From Paramacrobiotus metropolitanus (taxonomy: Eukaryota > Tardigrada > Eutardigrada > Parachela > Macrobiotidae), in assembly GCF_019649055.1 (NCBI RefSeq), contig NW_026570240.1, positions 558,001 to 622,000 of the forward strand: a stretch of 64,000 nucleotides of DNA. Reading direction: 5' to 3'. The first letter of the stretch is position 1. Every line of letters starts with the position of its first letter. Positions 18,566-30,849 of the stretch are shown in pieces. Made by a program: the position numbers and the translations under genes. The notes beneath the pieces were generated by a model. It searched no databases, was not told where the DNA came from, and saw only the letters and a list, made by a program, of their open reading frames with translations.

Positions 18566-19210
18566 CTATTCAAGTAAGTACTTACAAGAAAAATCTTCTG
18601 CAGGCTGGGTTTTGCGGGTAATTTGATCCTGGGCGAATTTCACGAAGGTCTCATACTGTTCTGCAAAACCATATGAAATCTCAGTCAAAATGAAGTAACT
18701 TTAATTAAGCGCCTTCGGCCTTACCAGAAAGCTTGCTACTCAGCAAACGATCGTATTCGCTGCGGATTTCGATCTCCCGTTCTTTTAGCAAACGATCACA
18801 GAGCGATCGAACTTGAGGGGAATTAAATATAGCATCTTCTTTACTTGCGCATTCGCGATCAGTGGAAGGATTTTTTGGTTGTTGGGTAGTATTGGAGTTT
18901 TTCTTCGCCGTGTGACCCTTCTGAAGTTCCTTCGTAACCTTCTTGATGAAATCATCTGTACAAAAATCGAAACAGATCGGTAGAAATTCGTTAATGCGAC
19001 TCACGATGGAGTGCAACAACTACCATTATTTAAAAGTGGAAAATTTCCAGACAGCACATTGGGAGTCGCTTGAGCATTTGAGGTCGAAGGGGAAGATTCC
19101 ATGTTCATCGTTGAATAAGAACAGGCACGCTTCGATGTCGAACGGGATAACGCGGACGAGAACTCCTGTTCTTCGAATGGATTAGCGCGTTTCAAGGTAG
19201 TACAAGCCAT
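18566..19210 (-). CDS. AKIRIN: Akirin, nuclear chromatin-remodelling adaptor
   Basis: Akirins are small nuclear proteins that bridge transcription factors (NF-kB/Relish, Twist) to SWI/SNF chromatin remodelers and import proteasomes. Exons 19210-19024, 18955-18725 and 18660-18566 give 170 aa (human AKIRIN2 203). The family ends are clear: an N-terminal MACTTLKR followed by a basic KRAC patch for import, and the C-terminal LCDRLLKEREIEIRSEYDRLLSSKL joined across the last intron to EQYETFVKFAQDQI, the most conserved akirin block. The middle is low-complexity Ser/Thr/Asn. The usual YVS end is not seen; the frame stops after SCKYLLE. A GTAAGT overlapping the final codons could splice to another last exon. 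The gene is divergent from GTPBP8. Confidence 0.9.
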
Positions 19211-20114
19211 TCGAATACGACACAAGCGTTAGGCAGTATTCCGCAGTGTTTTGAAATAACCGTTATTGAATAACCGATAACGCAATAAAACGGACAGACT
19301 GGCTTCCGTTAGTTATTCATCAGTTTAACACTTAGCGGAATGCTACGAGCGCTTGCTTTTAGGGTAAGTAAAATAAAGAATTAAGGTAGAAAAAGATCTC
19401 GAATAACTCCAGGCTGTCCCCTAGCTCAAAAACAGTTTTCAAAGTAGCTATGGCTGCTATACAAACCCAATGCGCATGAAACCGTGTAGATGCGCAGTTA
19501 TTAACCTCCACGTTGTACTCTAAGCCTAAACTCCCGAACTAAATTTTAAAAAAAATATTGGAAGATAAAGTATAAGGTACTATTGGGAATAAGTTATAAG
19601 AAGGACAAAAGTCATACAAAGCTGCAAAACTGGAAGCAAAGTGGATAAACGCGTCTACGGTCGCGCGTAGTAAAAAGGTCGCAAGCTGCAGTGACTTGCG
19701 GAGTTACGTCATCCACGATTTCCGGTTTCATACCACCTCAGGGGGCAGTTGCAGATATTCTACTTGAAATAATTTTCGAGACAGTTTTTAAAACTTTTCT
19801 GTTTTCAATCGTCAAAACAATTTTTTCAACTTTAATACTTGCATTTACATCCATTTGCAGTGTACTGGACTAACTGGAGTAGGTTTTACTTTACAACGGA
19901 TGTTGCCGCTGCCAAGTTTGCTGGAACTTAAAGAAAGTTAGTTTTCTTATATGGACTTGTGAAGCAGCCCTGAAGTCTTCCTGTTCTGTTGGATCCAGAG
20001 GTTGTATGATGCACTATTGCACTTGCATGTTTTTGATGTTTTTTTTTTAATTTTTTGATTTATTTTCAGAATTACTAGTCAGAAATCGGTCCCCGCCGAA
20101 GCTTGAGGACAACC
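19211..20114. other. Divergent intergenic region, akirin and GTPBP8
   Basis: 904 bp with both promoters. A candidate GTPBP8 first exon ends at 19363 with a perfect GTAAGT donor and contains ATG at 19340 (MLRALAFR). It would join in frame only if the acceptor at 20078 is used (see findings). Otherwise no gene is seen. Confidence 0.5.
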
Positions 20115-22132
20115 ATGCAGCGGCAGTGCTGCCATTGTATCCGAACTGTCGCATCATATGCACAAGCGCTGGCAGCGTCCAGTACAGTGGTTTCTCCGGC
20201 GCGAAAATTTCTCCAACTTCTCTGCACGCAGTCCTATGCAACGATTTCTTTCACCGATCCGTCTGTCCAAGATCGAAGGAAAAATCGCTCGTTTGTACCG
20301 CAAGATCCGGATTTCTTGTTTGTGGATCCCACCGCTGCTCTGCAGAAATACGTTGAGGTAAATAAACAAGAATTGCACTTTTAATTATAGTTCTGCAAAA
20401 TTCCAGCAGACGGGCAAACGCGGCATTCTCGTACGGTGAATGTTGGTAGGCGCCTTTGTTTAACGTCAACGAAAAGCCTTTCACACCTACAAAACTGGAC
20501 ATGCTAGCCGCCCAGGAGGTCTTTCGATCTACTACGGAGGGCGATATCAAGATGATTGACTCAATGATAGATCCCGATGAAGCGCCACTGTATGATCTAC
20601 CGGAGGTGTGTGAACGGCATTTGTAGCAGCGGTTTCCGGCAGTGGCTCATTTTGTAGGGTCGATCTCTTTCTTTAATTGCACTCTGATAAGTCATTATTA
20701 TATTTAACTCAGTAATTTTTCGGCCAGTACTTCATATCATTCATCTGACGAAACCAGATCGTATTGTGCCTAATAATTCGCTTTCGTTTGGCTGTTGAAA
20801 GGTGCATTGATTGCGTTCACAGGTATTTCTCAATCCGATGCAGATTGTGGATTTTTTCAGATCGCATTCTTGGGCCAGAGTAACGTGGGAAAATCGTCTT
20901 TAATCAGAGCTCTTTTCATAAATACGCCACGTTTGAAAGTACCGATTTCGAAGACTCCGGTAAGTAATCGCTACGTACTTGTTATGTAAAAACAGCTGTT
21001 CTCTGCTACGTGAATTTGGGATTTTATTCATTTATTGGTTGTTTTGAACAGATGGCATCTTCTCTTCGCAGGGTTATACAAAAACATTGCGGTTTTATCA
21101 AGTTAAAGACCACTTCACCCTTGTGGATATGCCCGGTTACGGGTTTGGCCAGCCGGAATATTTCCGGACATGCGTGGAAGGATTTTTACGGAAACGGAAA
21201 AAGTTAGTGCATCATGTTTTTTATGAATAAGTGAAGCCTTTGCGGTGACATTGGCGAGTCATTTTAATTTGTACCATAAAATGTGCGAAAATATTAGGCA
21301 AGACGGTCAGTCATCAATACGAAAATATAGGTGGCTGACCGATCATTAAGTGCTGAATTCTGCGAAGACTTTATCTTTCATTCTTTTTAGTTTAGTGAAG
21401 ACTTTTATGATGTTCGATGCTTTGAGCGATACAAATCTGGAACATTTAAGAATACTGGAGAAGCTCAGAATTTCTTATTGCGTAAGTTGTTTTACAGTTT
21501 GCGTTTTGTCTTCCTTCTGGTGGATGGTTCTTCCCATACGTGGAACGAAAGGGACCTACGTATGCTGCAGTACTTAGAAGTTTTGAGAGTATACTTTTGT
21601 GTAAGCCTTAAAATTACTGAGGTAAACGGCTTTAATACGTTAACGGAATATTTTTTTCAGGTGGTGCTGAATAAAATTGATCTGGCTAACGATACGGCAC
21701 GTTTGAAGAAGCTGGCAATGGTTAGACAAGTGCGCGATCAGTATGCCTCTCCCAGCTGCTTTCCACAGCCTTTTTTTGTTAGGTAGGGACACTGGGCATA
21801 CTGGTATTAGCTTTGCGGCATTATATCATTTTGGCTTTCCGTGACAAATGTTTACGCGCGAAGCCATGGCACTTTTTTCTGAAATGTTTAAAAAATTTTG
21901 CTTATTCTCAGCACCGTGCGTGCACCTCATACGGTATTGTACTTTATATCATCGACTTTATCGGTTTAAATAATATACTTGTATATTTTGTTTTCTGAAT
22001 GAAGCGATTGCCGACTTTGTCTCGCATTTTAACGTTGTAAATTACAGCTCACTGACCGGAGAAGGTTTGGCTTACATCCAAGCTTTTATTGCACACATTA
22101 CCGGAGCCCTGGCGTTAGAGTCGGACAGATAG
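20115..22132 (+). CDS. GTPBP8: EngB-type GTPase, mitochondrial (GTP-binding protein 8)
   Basis: GTPBP8 is the animal member of the EngB/YihA TRAFAC GTPases, which assist ribosome large-subunit assembly, here most likely in mitochondria. Exons 20115-20357, 20450-20605, 20861-20959, 21075-21202, 21498-21600, 21661-21782 and 22048-22132 give 311 aa (human about 284). GTPase motifs are the G1 P-loop GQSNVGKSS, G2-region ISKTPGYTKT with its invariant Thr, G3 VDMPGYGF, G4 VVLNKID and a G5-like SSLTGEGL near the end. Human GTPBP8 has TKID where this protein has NKID, the more classical G4. The first 40 residues are rich in Arg, Cys, Ser and Ala with few acidic residues, as expected of a mitochondrial presequence. 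An upstream exon could extend the N-terminus. Confidence 0.92.
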
Positions 22133-24043
22133 ATAATAAGGAGACTTTTCCGCGATGACTTATTGAATGAGCCATTTTGATCATTGGATTTGCTTTTTTA
22201 CAATGTTGATTGATATGTTCCGATAAATGAAGTTTTTAAATTTGGTAAAACTTTGTGACTGATTGTGACATACCATAAAACTATGTTGTACCATATTGTG
22301 TTGTCTTGAACTAAATTTACAGTGTTAAAGAAAAACAGTCTGAGATAACAGATTCGGTCAGAGTGCCTGCCTGGTTTGAAGTTTAAATCGAAATGGTCGT
22401 AATGTTATTCGGTACGTGGGGGTGGCCAAACTTGAAACTAAGAGATTCTTGGTGTTGCCAGATGAAAAACCAGGAGCAAATAAAAGCTTGGAAGGCTTCT
22501 GTAGAAAAACGTTTGGGTCAGTGCAGTGTCCGCTGTCCAGCAACAACTTGACTTTTTAAGGCAGTGAATCAAAACTAAAAGGACCCTTCTGATATCTATT
22601 GCAACCGGATTTCGGATCGAAATCACTGAACCATGCTGACCTTTATTTGCTATTCTGATGTATAATGCCACAGCAGAAATGCTTCTACATCTTTTAGTTT
22701 CAAAGTCATCCGGAAAGAATGTGAGAAAATCCCAATATCTGGCAGTCCATGTTTGCACAAAGTATTTAGTTATAAATACGTGGCTTGTCCAACTGCCCTA
22801 ACTGGTCAATTAGCGGTCACTGCATGCTCGCGGTGGCAGTTTTGGTAGACTATACTATCAATATGCAGTGGGCAGTGCCGCAATGGATATTTCATTCTGC
22901 AGTTTTTGATAGAAGTATCTCAGTTTTCAGATACGTTTTCAATTCACTACATGAATGACTGCAAATCAGCAAATGTGTAGTTTACCAAACGAAAGGCACT
23001 GGCATAGTCCATGATTAGCATTTCCTTTGCGAAATGAGTTTTTCAATTGCACTTTGCAAGTTTTAAATTGATCAGTTAATTAAGCTGCATATCTATACTG
23101 ATAATGAACTATTTAGTGAATTTCTTCAGGTTGACGTTAGCTTTGCTTGAATTAAGGTTCCCTTCTCTCAATCTATGCATTCACGTAGAATTAAGTACGA
23201 TTTTCGTATCCATATGCCTGAGAAGAATGCTGGAAGTCTATATAGCTGTCGACTACCGATATGCGTATACCGAACTTTTTGTCAATGAATCTACAGGTGG
23301 TTTAGCCGTATTGTCAATTCTGTAACATGATCTTCTTGATTAACATTGACTTTTCAATGCGGACAGAAACTGCAGCTTTAAACAGTGGGATAGATTTTAG
23401 GATAAATAATGCGAAACCCAAACCATAGCGGGATAAATAGACGTATTGTGCCTTTTGGCAGATGAACTGTGTGGGTGACAAAAGCTCAACTTAAAATTGT
23501 GATTGGGCAGATCTGTTGCTGTTGAGCCTCCCAGAGTCTGATTCAGAAAATCTGACATTTCCTTTCTACACAGCATGTTACTACGCGAACGGCACCACGG
23601 CAGCTTTTGGTATCATGTGATATATTTTATGTGCAAGTCAAGTCATATTCTGGAACATACGCAGTCAGCCGTGTACTAGTGTACATAATTGCTCATGATT
23701 TTTGACGTCTTTAACGGTAGTGGAATATATGACAAGGAGACGTCCATCGTACGCTTAATTCATAACCATCCATCAGACGCCGAAGCGTAATAATGTTTAT
23801 TCTTATTTTACGGCAAACATTGTCACACAGTGAATTAGTGTCTTAGCATAATTCCATCTGCGTCTGGAAGTTTTTCAGCCATGTGTAACCTGTGCATGCA
23901 CCGGTTGTATGCTGCTTGCATCGAAGAAGTTTAGAGAATACCAAAGCGGATATACCCAGTTTTATTATATATGCGAACCAGCTTGTAGCGACTTACTCAT
24001 CCGGAAAGCATTCGGTGACCTTTCCAATGAAAGGGCAATAATT
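22133..24043 (+). other. Intergenic, between GTPBP8 and Wnt9
   Basis: 1.9 kb. Several open frames of 60-105 codons (for example 22358-22758 minus) show no homology I can recognise and no splice partners. No terminal repeats or other transposon marks were found. It presumably contains Wnt9 regulatory DNA, but no specific site is supported. Confidence 0.5.
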
Positions 24044-26839
24044 ATGTGCTTTTTGGCACAGCTGCAGATATCAATGTGCGCTTTATTGCATTTAATGGGT
24101 CCTACTAATGGATTTTTTGGGTGAGTCGGTAAATGTGTAGTGTTTTCATCAGCTTTCTGCGTGACAAACGTAGCATGCATATGTAAGAAATTTCTTTCAG
24201 ACTAACATCGCACCGACGTGAATTTGATGACGTCATTGTCCCAACTTTAATGAAGGAAAACCCGTTAATTAGTAATCAAGTTTTGCCGGGATATCATGGA
24301 TCTAACCAGTTATTTTCTGGAGACGATTGCCGACCTTTGTATTTGCACCGGAAGCAGAGAGATGTCTGCCGGACCCACGAAGGATTTTCCGAAACACTAA
24401 AAGAAGCCATTGTTTTGTCCGTAACTGGATGCCAGAAAGAACTACGGTATGAACGGTGGAATTGTTCGTTAGGAAGGTCACGAAGATTTCTGCTAAAGAA
24501 ACGTAAGTATCGGTGAATTAGTTGTGATTAGCTAAATGCTGCAGAATACAAACGGCAATTTGTGCGTATGACCTTTAGTCTAACTGTAACGCGCCAAACA
24601 ATCAGAGCGCCGAACTACTTCCAAGTATTTTCAAGTATTATTAGTAAATTGTATAGATGTGTGCATTTCGAATATAGTACAGAGTCTACAGACTGCAGTA
24701 TTACATTGCTGCGAATAGGACTTTTCGTATTACACGTTTATATTTATAGAAAAAATATATCTCCAATTTCGTATGGTTAGATTCCGCCATATGTGTATGT
24801 TTTGCATGATTCCGCCATGTATGTGATTAGATCCCCAAGTTCTGATAAAATGTTTTCAGTTTTAGTAAATTTAATTCATGACATTTTCTCTTTTCCCGAA
24901 ATAGAAGGATGAAGTTTCAATAATTTTAGTTCGCTTATTTTTTCACTCGAATATTTCAGTTACTTTCTTTGATGCTTTCAGATTCACAAAACAATTTTTA
25001 AAACCCAAACCACATCATCATAAATCATTTATTATACAGCATCAACAGTTACAGGCGTTCTAAAAACAGAGATCATTAATTTGATTTAGATTGGCGCCGA
25101 TCATTCATTTTCTGTTGTCAGTGCATGCCTTAATACGTACGTGTTCTCTGCATTAGTATGCATTTCCGTTTCATTTGGTCACTTGCGTAAAAAAATTGTG
25201 TATAAGTGGTTGTAGATTCATGTATGTGACCATACGTTCAGACCACCATTTTGCAAACAGTTTATAGACAGCATCTTTGTCTATTTATTGACTACATCTA
25301 CATGCTTCTGATTTTTAATTCTTACTTTTGACTACTTAATATCTGTATAAAACGATAGGTGTCTCACGCGGGATTACCGCCTATTAGCACATAGGATCGT
25401 GGATGACAGGAACACAGCTGAACAGCCGCGTATTTAAGCAGATTATTTACCATGGGAAAAGTGTGACTGCACATTTTTCCGGCACGGTGTTATCCATGAA
25501 CTATTGTTTTGTTTTCCTGGCAGACAGAATTTCAGTTTTAGCAATCTGAATAAAAATCTAAGTGTGTATCCAGATTAAAACTTAGATACCAGCAAAGCAG
25601 TTAAAAGTTTGAAACAATTAAAAAACAGTTAACAATATCATATTAAATTATGCGAACGCAGCGGTGGGATTTCGTATTTTTTTTAAATATCACGCGTGAT
25701 CCCTCTTCCGGTAGCTTACATAATGTAAACGTTATGCACTCTTGTCTGTACTGTATTGTCAATATATCGTATATTGTACGTATACTTATTTAAATATATA
25801 TACCCTCTGTACTTTATACTATATCTAGAGATTTTCTTTTAAGGCTATAAAGAAACGGCTTTTCTGAACGCCATCAATGCCGCAAGTTTAATCCATACAT
25901 TTTCCCGTGCATGCAGTCGTGGTCAATTGGCATCGAGCTGTTCCTGTCAGGCATCTTACAACGAAATATCCTCCATGGCACTTACTGCAATGGATGCAGC
26001 GTGGCGGTGGAGTGGTTGCAGCGACAACACCGACGCTGCAGAAGCGATAATTCGCAACTTTGCCAATAAAAAACAGCTTGGAAGGAGTTCCAACGTAAAT
26101 CATATCGATCAGCACAACTTTAATGTGGGATTAAAGGTAAGAGTATCGGTTTCATTCGAACGCTAAAACAATATATTTTGCACAAGTACTAGTAATGGAT
26201 TGCTTGGTACACTGACGCTAGCTGCTTTAATTATATGTGCTTTAATTATATATGTGTCACAGTTAAATGGAAACAAATTTTGGTGTGTGGTTTAGTTGGT
26301 TAAAAGGAAGCGCTCAACTGTTTGCAAGTGTCACGGAGTGTCGGGATCGTGCTCAACGCGTTCCTGTTGGACTGTTGTGCAGCCAATGGCCAAAACCACG
26401 AAAGCGATTAGGAAGAAATTCCTTTCTGCTAAGAAAATGACATTTGAAAAAAACGCCCAACGATACCGGCCTGCAGACACGTCTTCCAAATCAAACGTCG
26501 CACTCTAGGCGATTGTTCCAAACTCCGAAATATGCGGCGGATAGCGATTTGCCGGCAGAACAACTCGTCTACCGGTCTGCTTCTCCCGATTTCTGCGCGG
26601 AATCCAGCTGGCTCGGTGGTGTCGCGGGACGACCGTGCCAGTCTAAGCCATCCATTGGGCTGAGTTATTTCGGATCTCAAATTGCAAAACGATCGTCATG
26701 TTCGGTTCTCTGCTGTCCACGCAAAGGTTATCATGCGAAAATGGAAGTCATACCGCAACTGTGCAACTGCACTATGGATCATCTTGTCGTTGACTGTGAT
26801 CACTGTCTTAAAAAAATAGTGAGTTACTACTGCAATTAA
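24044..26839 (+). CDS. WNT9: Wnt9 secreted signalling protein (frame broken at 26447-26453)
   Basis: Wnt ligands are palmitoleoylated, secreted glycoproteins that bind Frizzled. Exons: 24044-24120 (weak signal-peptide exon, MCFLAQLQISMCALL), 24201-24502, 25844-26136 and 26296-26839. Assignment to Wnt9 rests on CRPLYLHRKQRDVCR, YERWNCSLGRSRRFLLKKR, and YKETAFLNAINAASLIHTFSRACSRG across the long 1.3-kb intron. The acylation site is intact: CKCHGVSGSC, whose middle Ser carries the lipid. The C-terminal Cys-rich domain is present (YRSASPDFC to CCPRKGY and CNCTMDHLVVDC). Between them the frame changes by one base within exon 4, near a run of seven A at 26447-26453, in the variable linker. Without one A the model is 404 aa. 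This may be an assembly indel, a polymorphism or a small unseen intron. Confidence 0.85.
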
Positions 26840-27962
26840 ACAGCGCATTTAAATCGGCAGCTCTTCGTTTTTATCCTAGATTTGTTTTTATTATCTGTGC
26901 ATTTGGTATAATGACTATAATCCACAAACCGTGGCATTTTTGTTTGTTCATCTTGGGGATCAGTATGCAGTTTGCATTTAGCAAAATAAAGAAAGAAGAC
27001 AGCCATCACGAATTTATATTTTATAGCGATGTTTTTTTCGGAATAAAATTGAAAACAACTCTCTGCAGCTGGGTCAAAGTCAGAAATGAAGATTATAACT
27101 TATAAGCCCGAAAAGCATAATGCAATGCCATCAGCGAACTCGCAACATAAACATATATATATGAAACAAAATCAAGAAATTTTTTAAAAAATTTCATATT
27201 TTTAAGGGAAACGCGAAGTCAGTTAAAAGCACTCGTATATATGCCGCTTTCAGTACTTAATACCGGGTAGTACAAGTATATGCAAAGTACTGTTTCGTAA
27301 GGAAACATAATATACTGTTCTACGACGCAATTGCCCATTCTTAAAGTATAACCAATACAAAAAAAGCTAACGAACTCAGTTCGATTATGTTTTCTTAAAG
27401 TTAGAGCCAACAGCACAAATGACGATTATTTTTTGGGACGCAAGTACAGAGCATTGTTCAGCGAACTGAACATTCAGTGTGACCTGGCCCAATACAAATG
27501 AGTGCCAACACATTTCGGGAATTCATCCAGTACACGCACATAATTTTATGCTGGATAAACTTCGATCTTAGGCACCAACATACGATACGTATTGCACCTG
27601 TGCATGAGCCGCCCCGGTATTCCTGGCGTTCGCAGGTGGAGAAGCTACATTAATGGTAAGCAGCACGCTGTGGATTGGCCGATATTATCGAGAAATCTCA
27701 TTGATCGACTGTGAACATGCAAATATTGTGCTATCCGCTAAACATCAGAGCATAAAAAGTGCAATCAGGTGCTCGCTGTACGAGCAGAATCTGCGGCAGA
27801 TTTTAGGATGATCCATTTCGGGATTTGCCGTAAGCTTGACGCAGCAATCGCGGTCGTGGCGCATCAGATTTGAAAACTCTAATACCAGCATTTCTGCATG
27901 ATGCGGTTGTTGACTCGATAGTTTCACAGTTTGGCCGCTTATTTTGTTCTGATGTTCTGAAA
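26840..27962 (+). other. Intergenic, Wnt9 3' flank and RP2 promoter
   Basis: 1.1 kb, AT-rich. No supported coding frame, RNA gene or repeat family was found. Confidence 0.55.
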
Positions 27963-30849
27963 ATGGGTCAAGTACTCGCCTTGGTCAGAAATTACTTTTC
28001 CGGTTCTTCAGGACCTTCGACATGTGCGTCGGCTACTTCGTCGACTGTTGCACTCCCTGGCCAAAACGGTTCCCGCCGTCAAAGCGGTGACCCAGCTCTT
28101 AAAGTTTATTCGTGGTAAGCCGTAATACTTATTACTTACGTACTGTCCACTGTTACGCTTCTCATCTATATAGACGAAAAAGGGGATAAAATTAATGATT
28201 ATCTTTAGCTGGTTGATTAACGTGACGTACAAGTAGGGACGACTGCACGCTAAATACCACTTCTGCATCAAATTATACGAGGACTGATATTATACGTACA
28301 AAGGGACAACTACTTAGACTTCTCTAAGTCCAAGTAATACGTAGCTAATGAGGCTTATGTAGTATAAATTTGTTTTTACTTCATAACTACTTAAAAAGAT
28401 GCACATAAGTATTGTAACTTTATAAATCATTGGTGATTTTGGGAATCCTTACCCTAGGGTTACAACAGCAAACGCACAAAGATTTCAAAAGTGCGGCAAA
28501 AAACGCTTTTTAATTACACAATCTTACAGTTGTTAATATCATAAACGAATAACGCACACAGATTTTATTCCATATACTTACAGGAATAACAGACCGAAAG
28601 TGAATCCGGAAGATTACCAGTTTATAGCAAAAGAAAACGAGACCCTGGTCAAACAACCTCAAGCGATTAACGGACAACAATTTATTATCGAACGATGCCG
28701 GGTAAAATAATAAGTGTCAAAAAGTCGTTATGAACTAACATTAGTACCATAAAAACGCTGTTTTACAGAACTGCAACATCTTCTTGTTTGATTGGTGTGA
28801 CACTGTAACGATACTGGACTGCACCGGATGTGCCATTTTTGTTGGCCCTTGCAAGGGAAGGTAAGCAAATATGCTATAATACATGTATAATTCTGGAACA
28901 TGCTCCGCTATAACATGTGACGCGCACCAGTTTTCTGCTTCTTGAATGTTACCTCGAATTCATTTATGTTCGTATTTTGGCATCTGTTTATTTATTTCAG
29001 TATATTTCTGCGCCACTGTGTGGACTGCACAATTCTTGTCATTTGTCAACAGTTCAGAACTCGCGATTGCCGGAGACTTGCTGCATACTTATGTTGTTGT
29101 ACTCAGCCGATTATCGGTATGTATTGTATTACGTGTGCCGCTACGTAATGCAGAATTTCGTAAACCGTCTAAACGCAGACAAGCGTTCTAAACATGGAAG
29201 AAGAGTAATTAAGATCGATGTAATTGCGGATACGACAGCCTAATGCGCAGATTTGGAAAAACAGTAACTCGAGGCGTTGCCGGAAATACTGCACCAGTAC
29301 GATACGCAGCTACAATTGTATCATAATATACCTAACAATAAGTATACTTCATTCTAGTTATAGTAGTATTTATAATATTAATAGTTTATATTCTCGGCCG
29401 GCCGAGCATAAGCATGTTTGATGGCTAAGAAATATTTCAGTAATTTAGAGTTACACACCGCCAATTTATTTATATTTTACATTACAACGAATTACATTTT
29501 TGATGTTTCAATGATTGCAGAAAATACTGTGGGAGCAAAATTTGCTTGCCTGCAAATAAGTTACAATGGCTTGGAGGGTACGTACTACGTTCCTATATTT
29601 TATTATTTGTGAATAACGATGTGTATATTTACATACGCAAAACAATTAAGAAAGATTTTTGGCAAAATGGAATTGCTTAAGCCAAATGTACGTTAGAAAG
29701 CGATTCGCTTACCAAAGTATTTTTCTGCAAAAAGTATGCATGCAAACGATTTAACAGTTAATCATAAGCAAACAAGTTCATGGTGCTCATATTATCCTGT
29801 TTATTTATGGCCCAGGAAGCTTTTTCTAGCTATGGTGAAATCTTTGGTGTTTGCCAGACTTAATATTGAACAGGAATCGTACTCGTAGTTATCAGACTGC
29901 AGTTACAGATCAACTAAAAGCAGCAAAACTTTCTCCTTTTAACAATAACTGGAGCCAAGTGCACGATTTCACACCAAACACCGATGATATTCTCTCCAGC
30001 CACAACTTCAGCCTAATCCATGATACCCTTGCCACAGCGAAAGTCGGCCTTAGCGATCCAGAGTCCATTGGGGATGTCGATCTTAAAGCAAATTTTGATC
30101 CCTGTGTCAGCGTAATTCCTTATACTATGGGTGTTGCTCCTACCAATGCTCTTCACGAAGATGGCGAGGTATTTAATATACTTAATAGCTGGCAAAGGTG
30201 CTCTTTGATTCTCATGACACGCGTGCTCCTTGTTCGACAAAACTATGGTGACTTGCATGACCTGACCTTTGATTATCTTTCAGCATTGTTTGGTTGTCAT
30301 ATTTGCCGCGGATTACCCACAAGTGTCGGCTGTTGCTTTTACGAAAGAAATTCAAAACTTTCATCCTTCGCTGATTTTAATAAATTCCCGGGAAATCAGT
30401 CTGTCCGCAACGGATCTACAACGTATTTTGAAAACCGGTGTTTACGCGGACGCTTGTAAAAAAGGCAAGTAATTACGAGTGATAACACGCTCAAATTTTG
30501 CGCGAGATACTGTAGTGATTTTATATGAGCATTTATAGTAATTAAATTCAAACTTAATCATCTGTTGTTATTCAAACTTAGTTACTTACAGTAATCAAAT
30601 GCAAACTTAGTTAAAACTATGGTTGGAGCGGTACCATAACTTTTTTTTAAGTCGATGCGTTTTTCTTCACCAGGTCCCGTGACTATTCTACATTACTTCG
30701 GCGCGGAAGCTATTAAAATTTGCCACAAAGTTTCTGGCTCCACAGTCAATCAGGGATCGAAACAGTCAGCATACGTTAGCAATTCCAAAGAATTTGTGCA
30801 ATCTCAGATTGAAAATCTTTGGAACTTAGCCGACATGAAGATGAACTGA
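27963..30849 (+). CDS. RP2: Retinitis pigmentosa 2 homologue, ARL3 GTPase-activating protein
   Basis: RP2 is the GAP for ARL3 in release of lipidated ciliary cargo. Exons 27963-28114, 28584-28701, 28769-28860, 29001-29116, 29521-29577, 29909-30168, 30284-30464 and 30674-30849 give 383 aa (human 350). The beta-helical TBCC domain is well kept: [43 protein letters not shown], and [10 protein letters not shown] with the arginine that acts as GAP finger in human RP2 (Arg118). [13 protein letters not shown] matches the domain end. The C-terminal NDPK-like domain starts [12 protein letters not shown] and ends WNLADMKMN. Met-Gly at the start allows myristoylation, but residue 3 is Gln rather than the palmitoylated Cys of human RP2. 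The linker is longer than in human. The last intron uses a GC donor at 30465. Exon 6 uses the acceptor at 29908. Confidence 0.94.

Noticed and set aside
22358-22758. Overlapping minus-strand frames of 62 and 106 codons upstream of Wnt9
   Set aside because: No recognisable homology, no splice partners and no transposon ends; most likely chance open frames.
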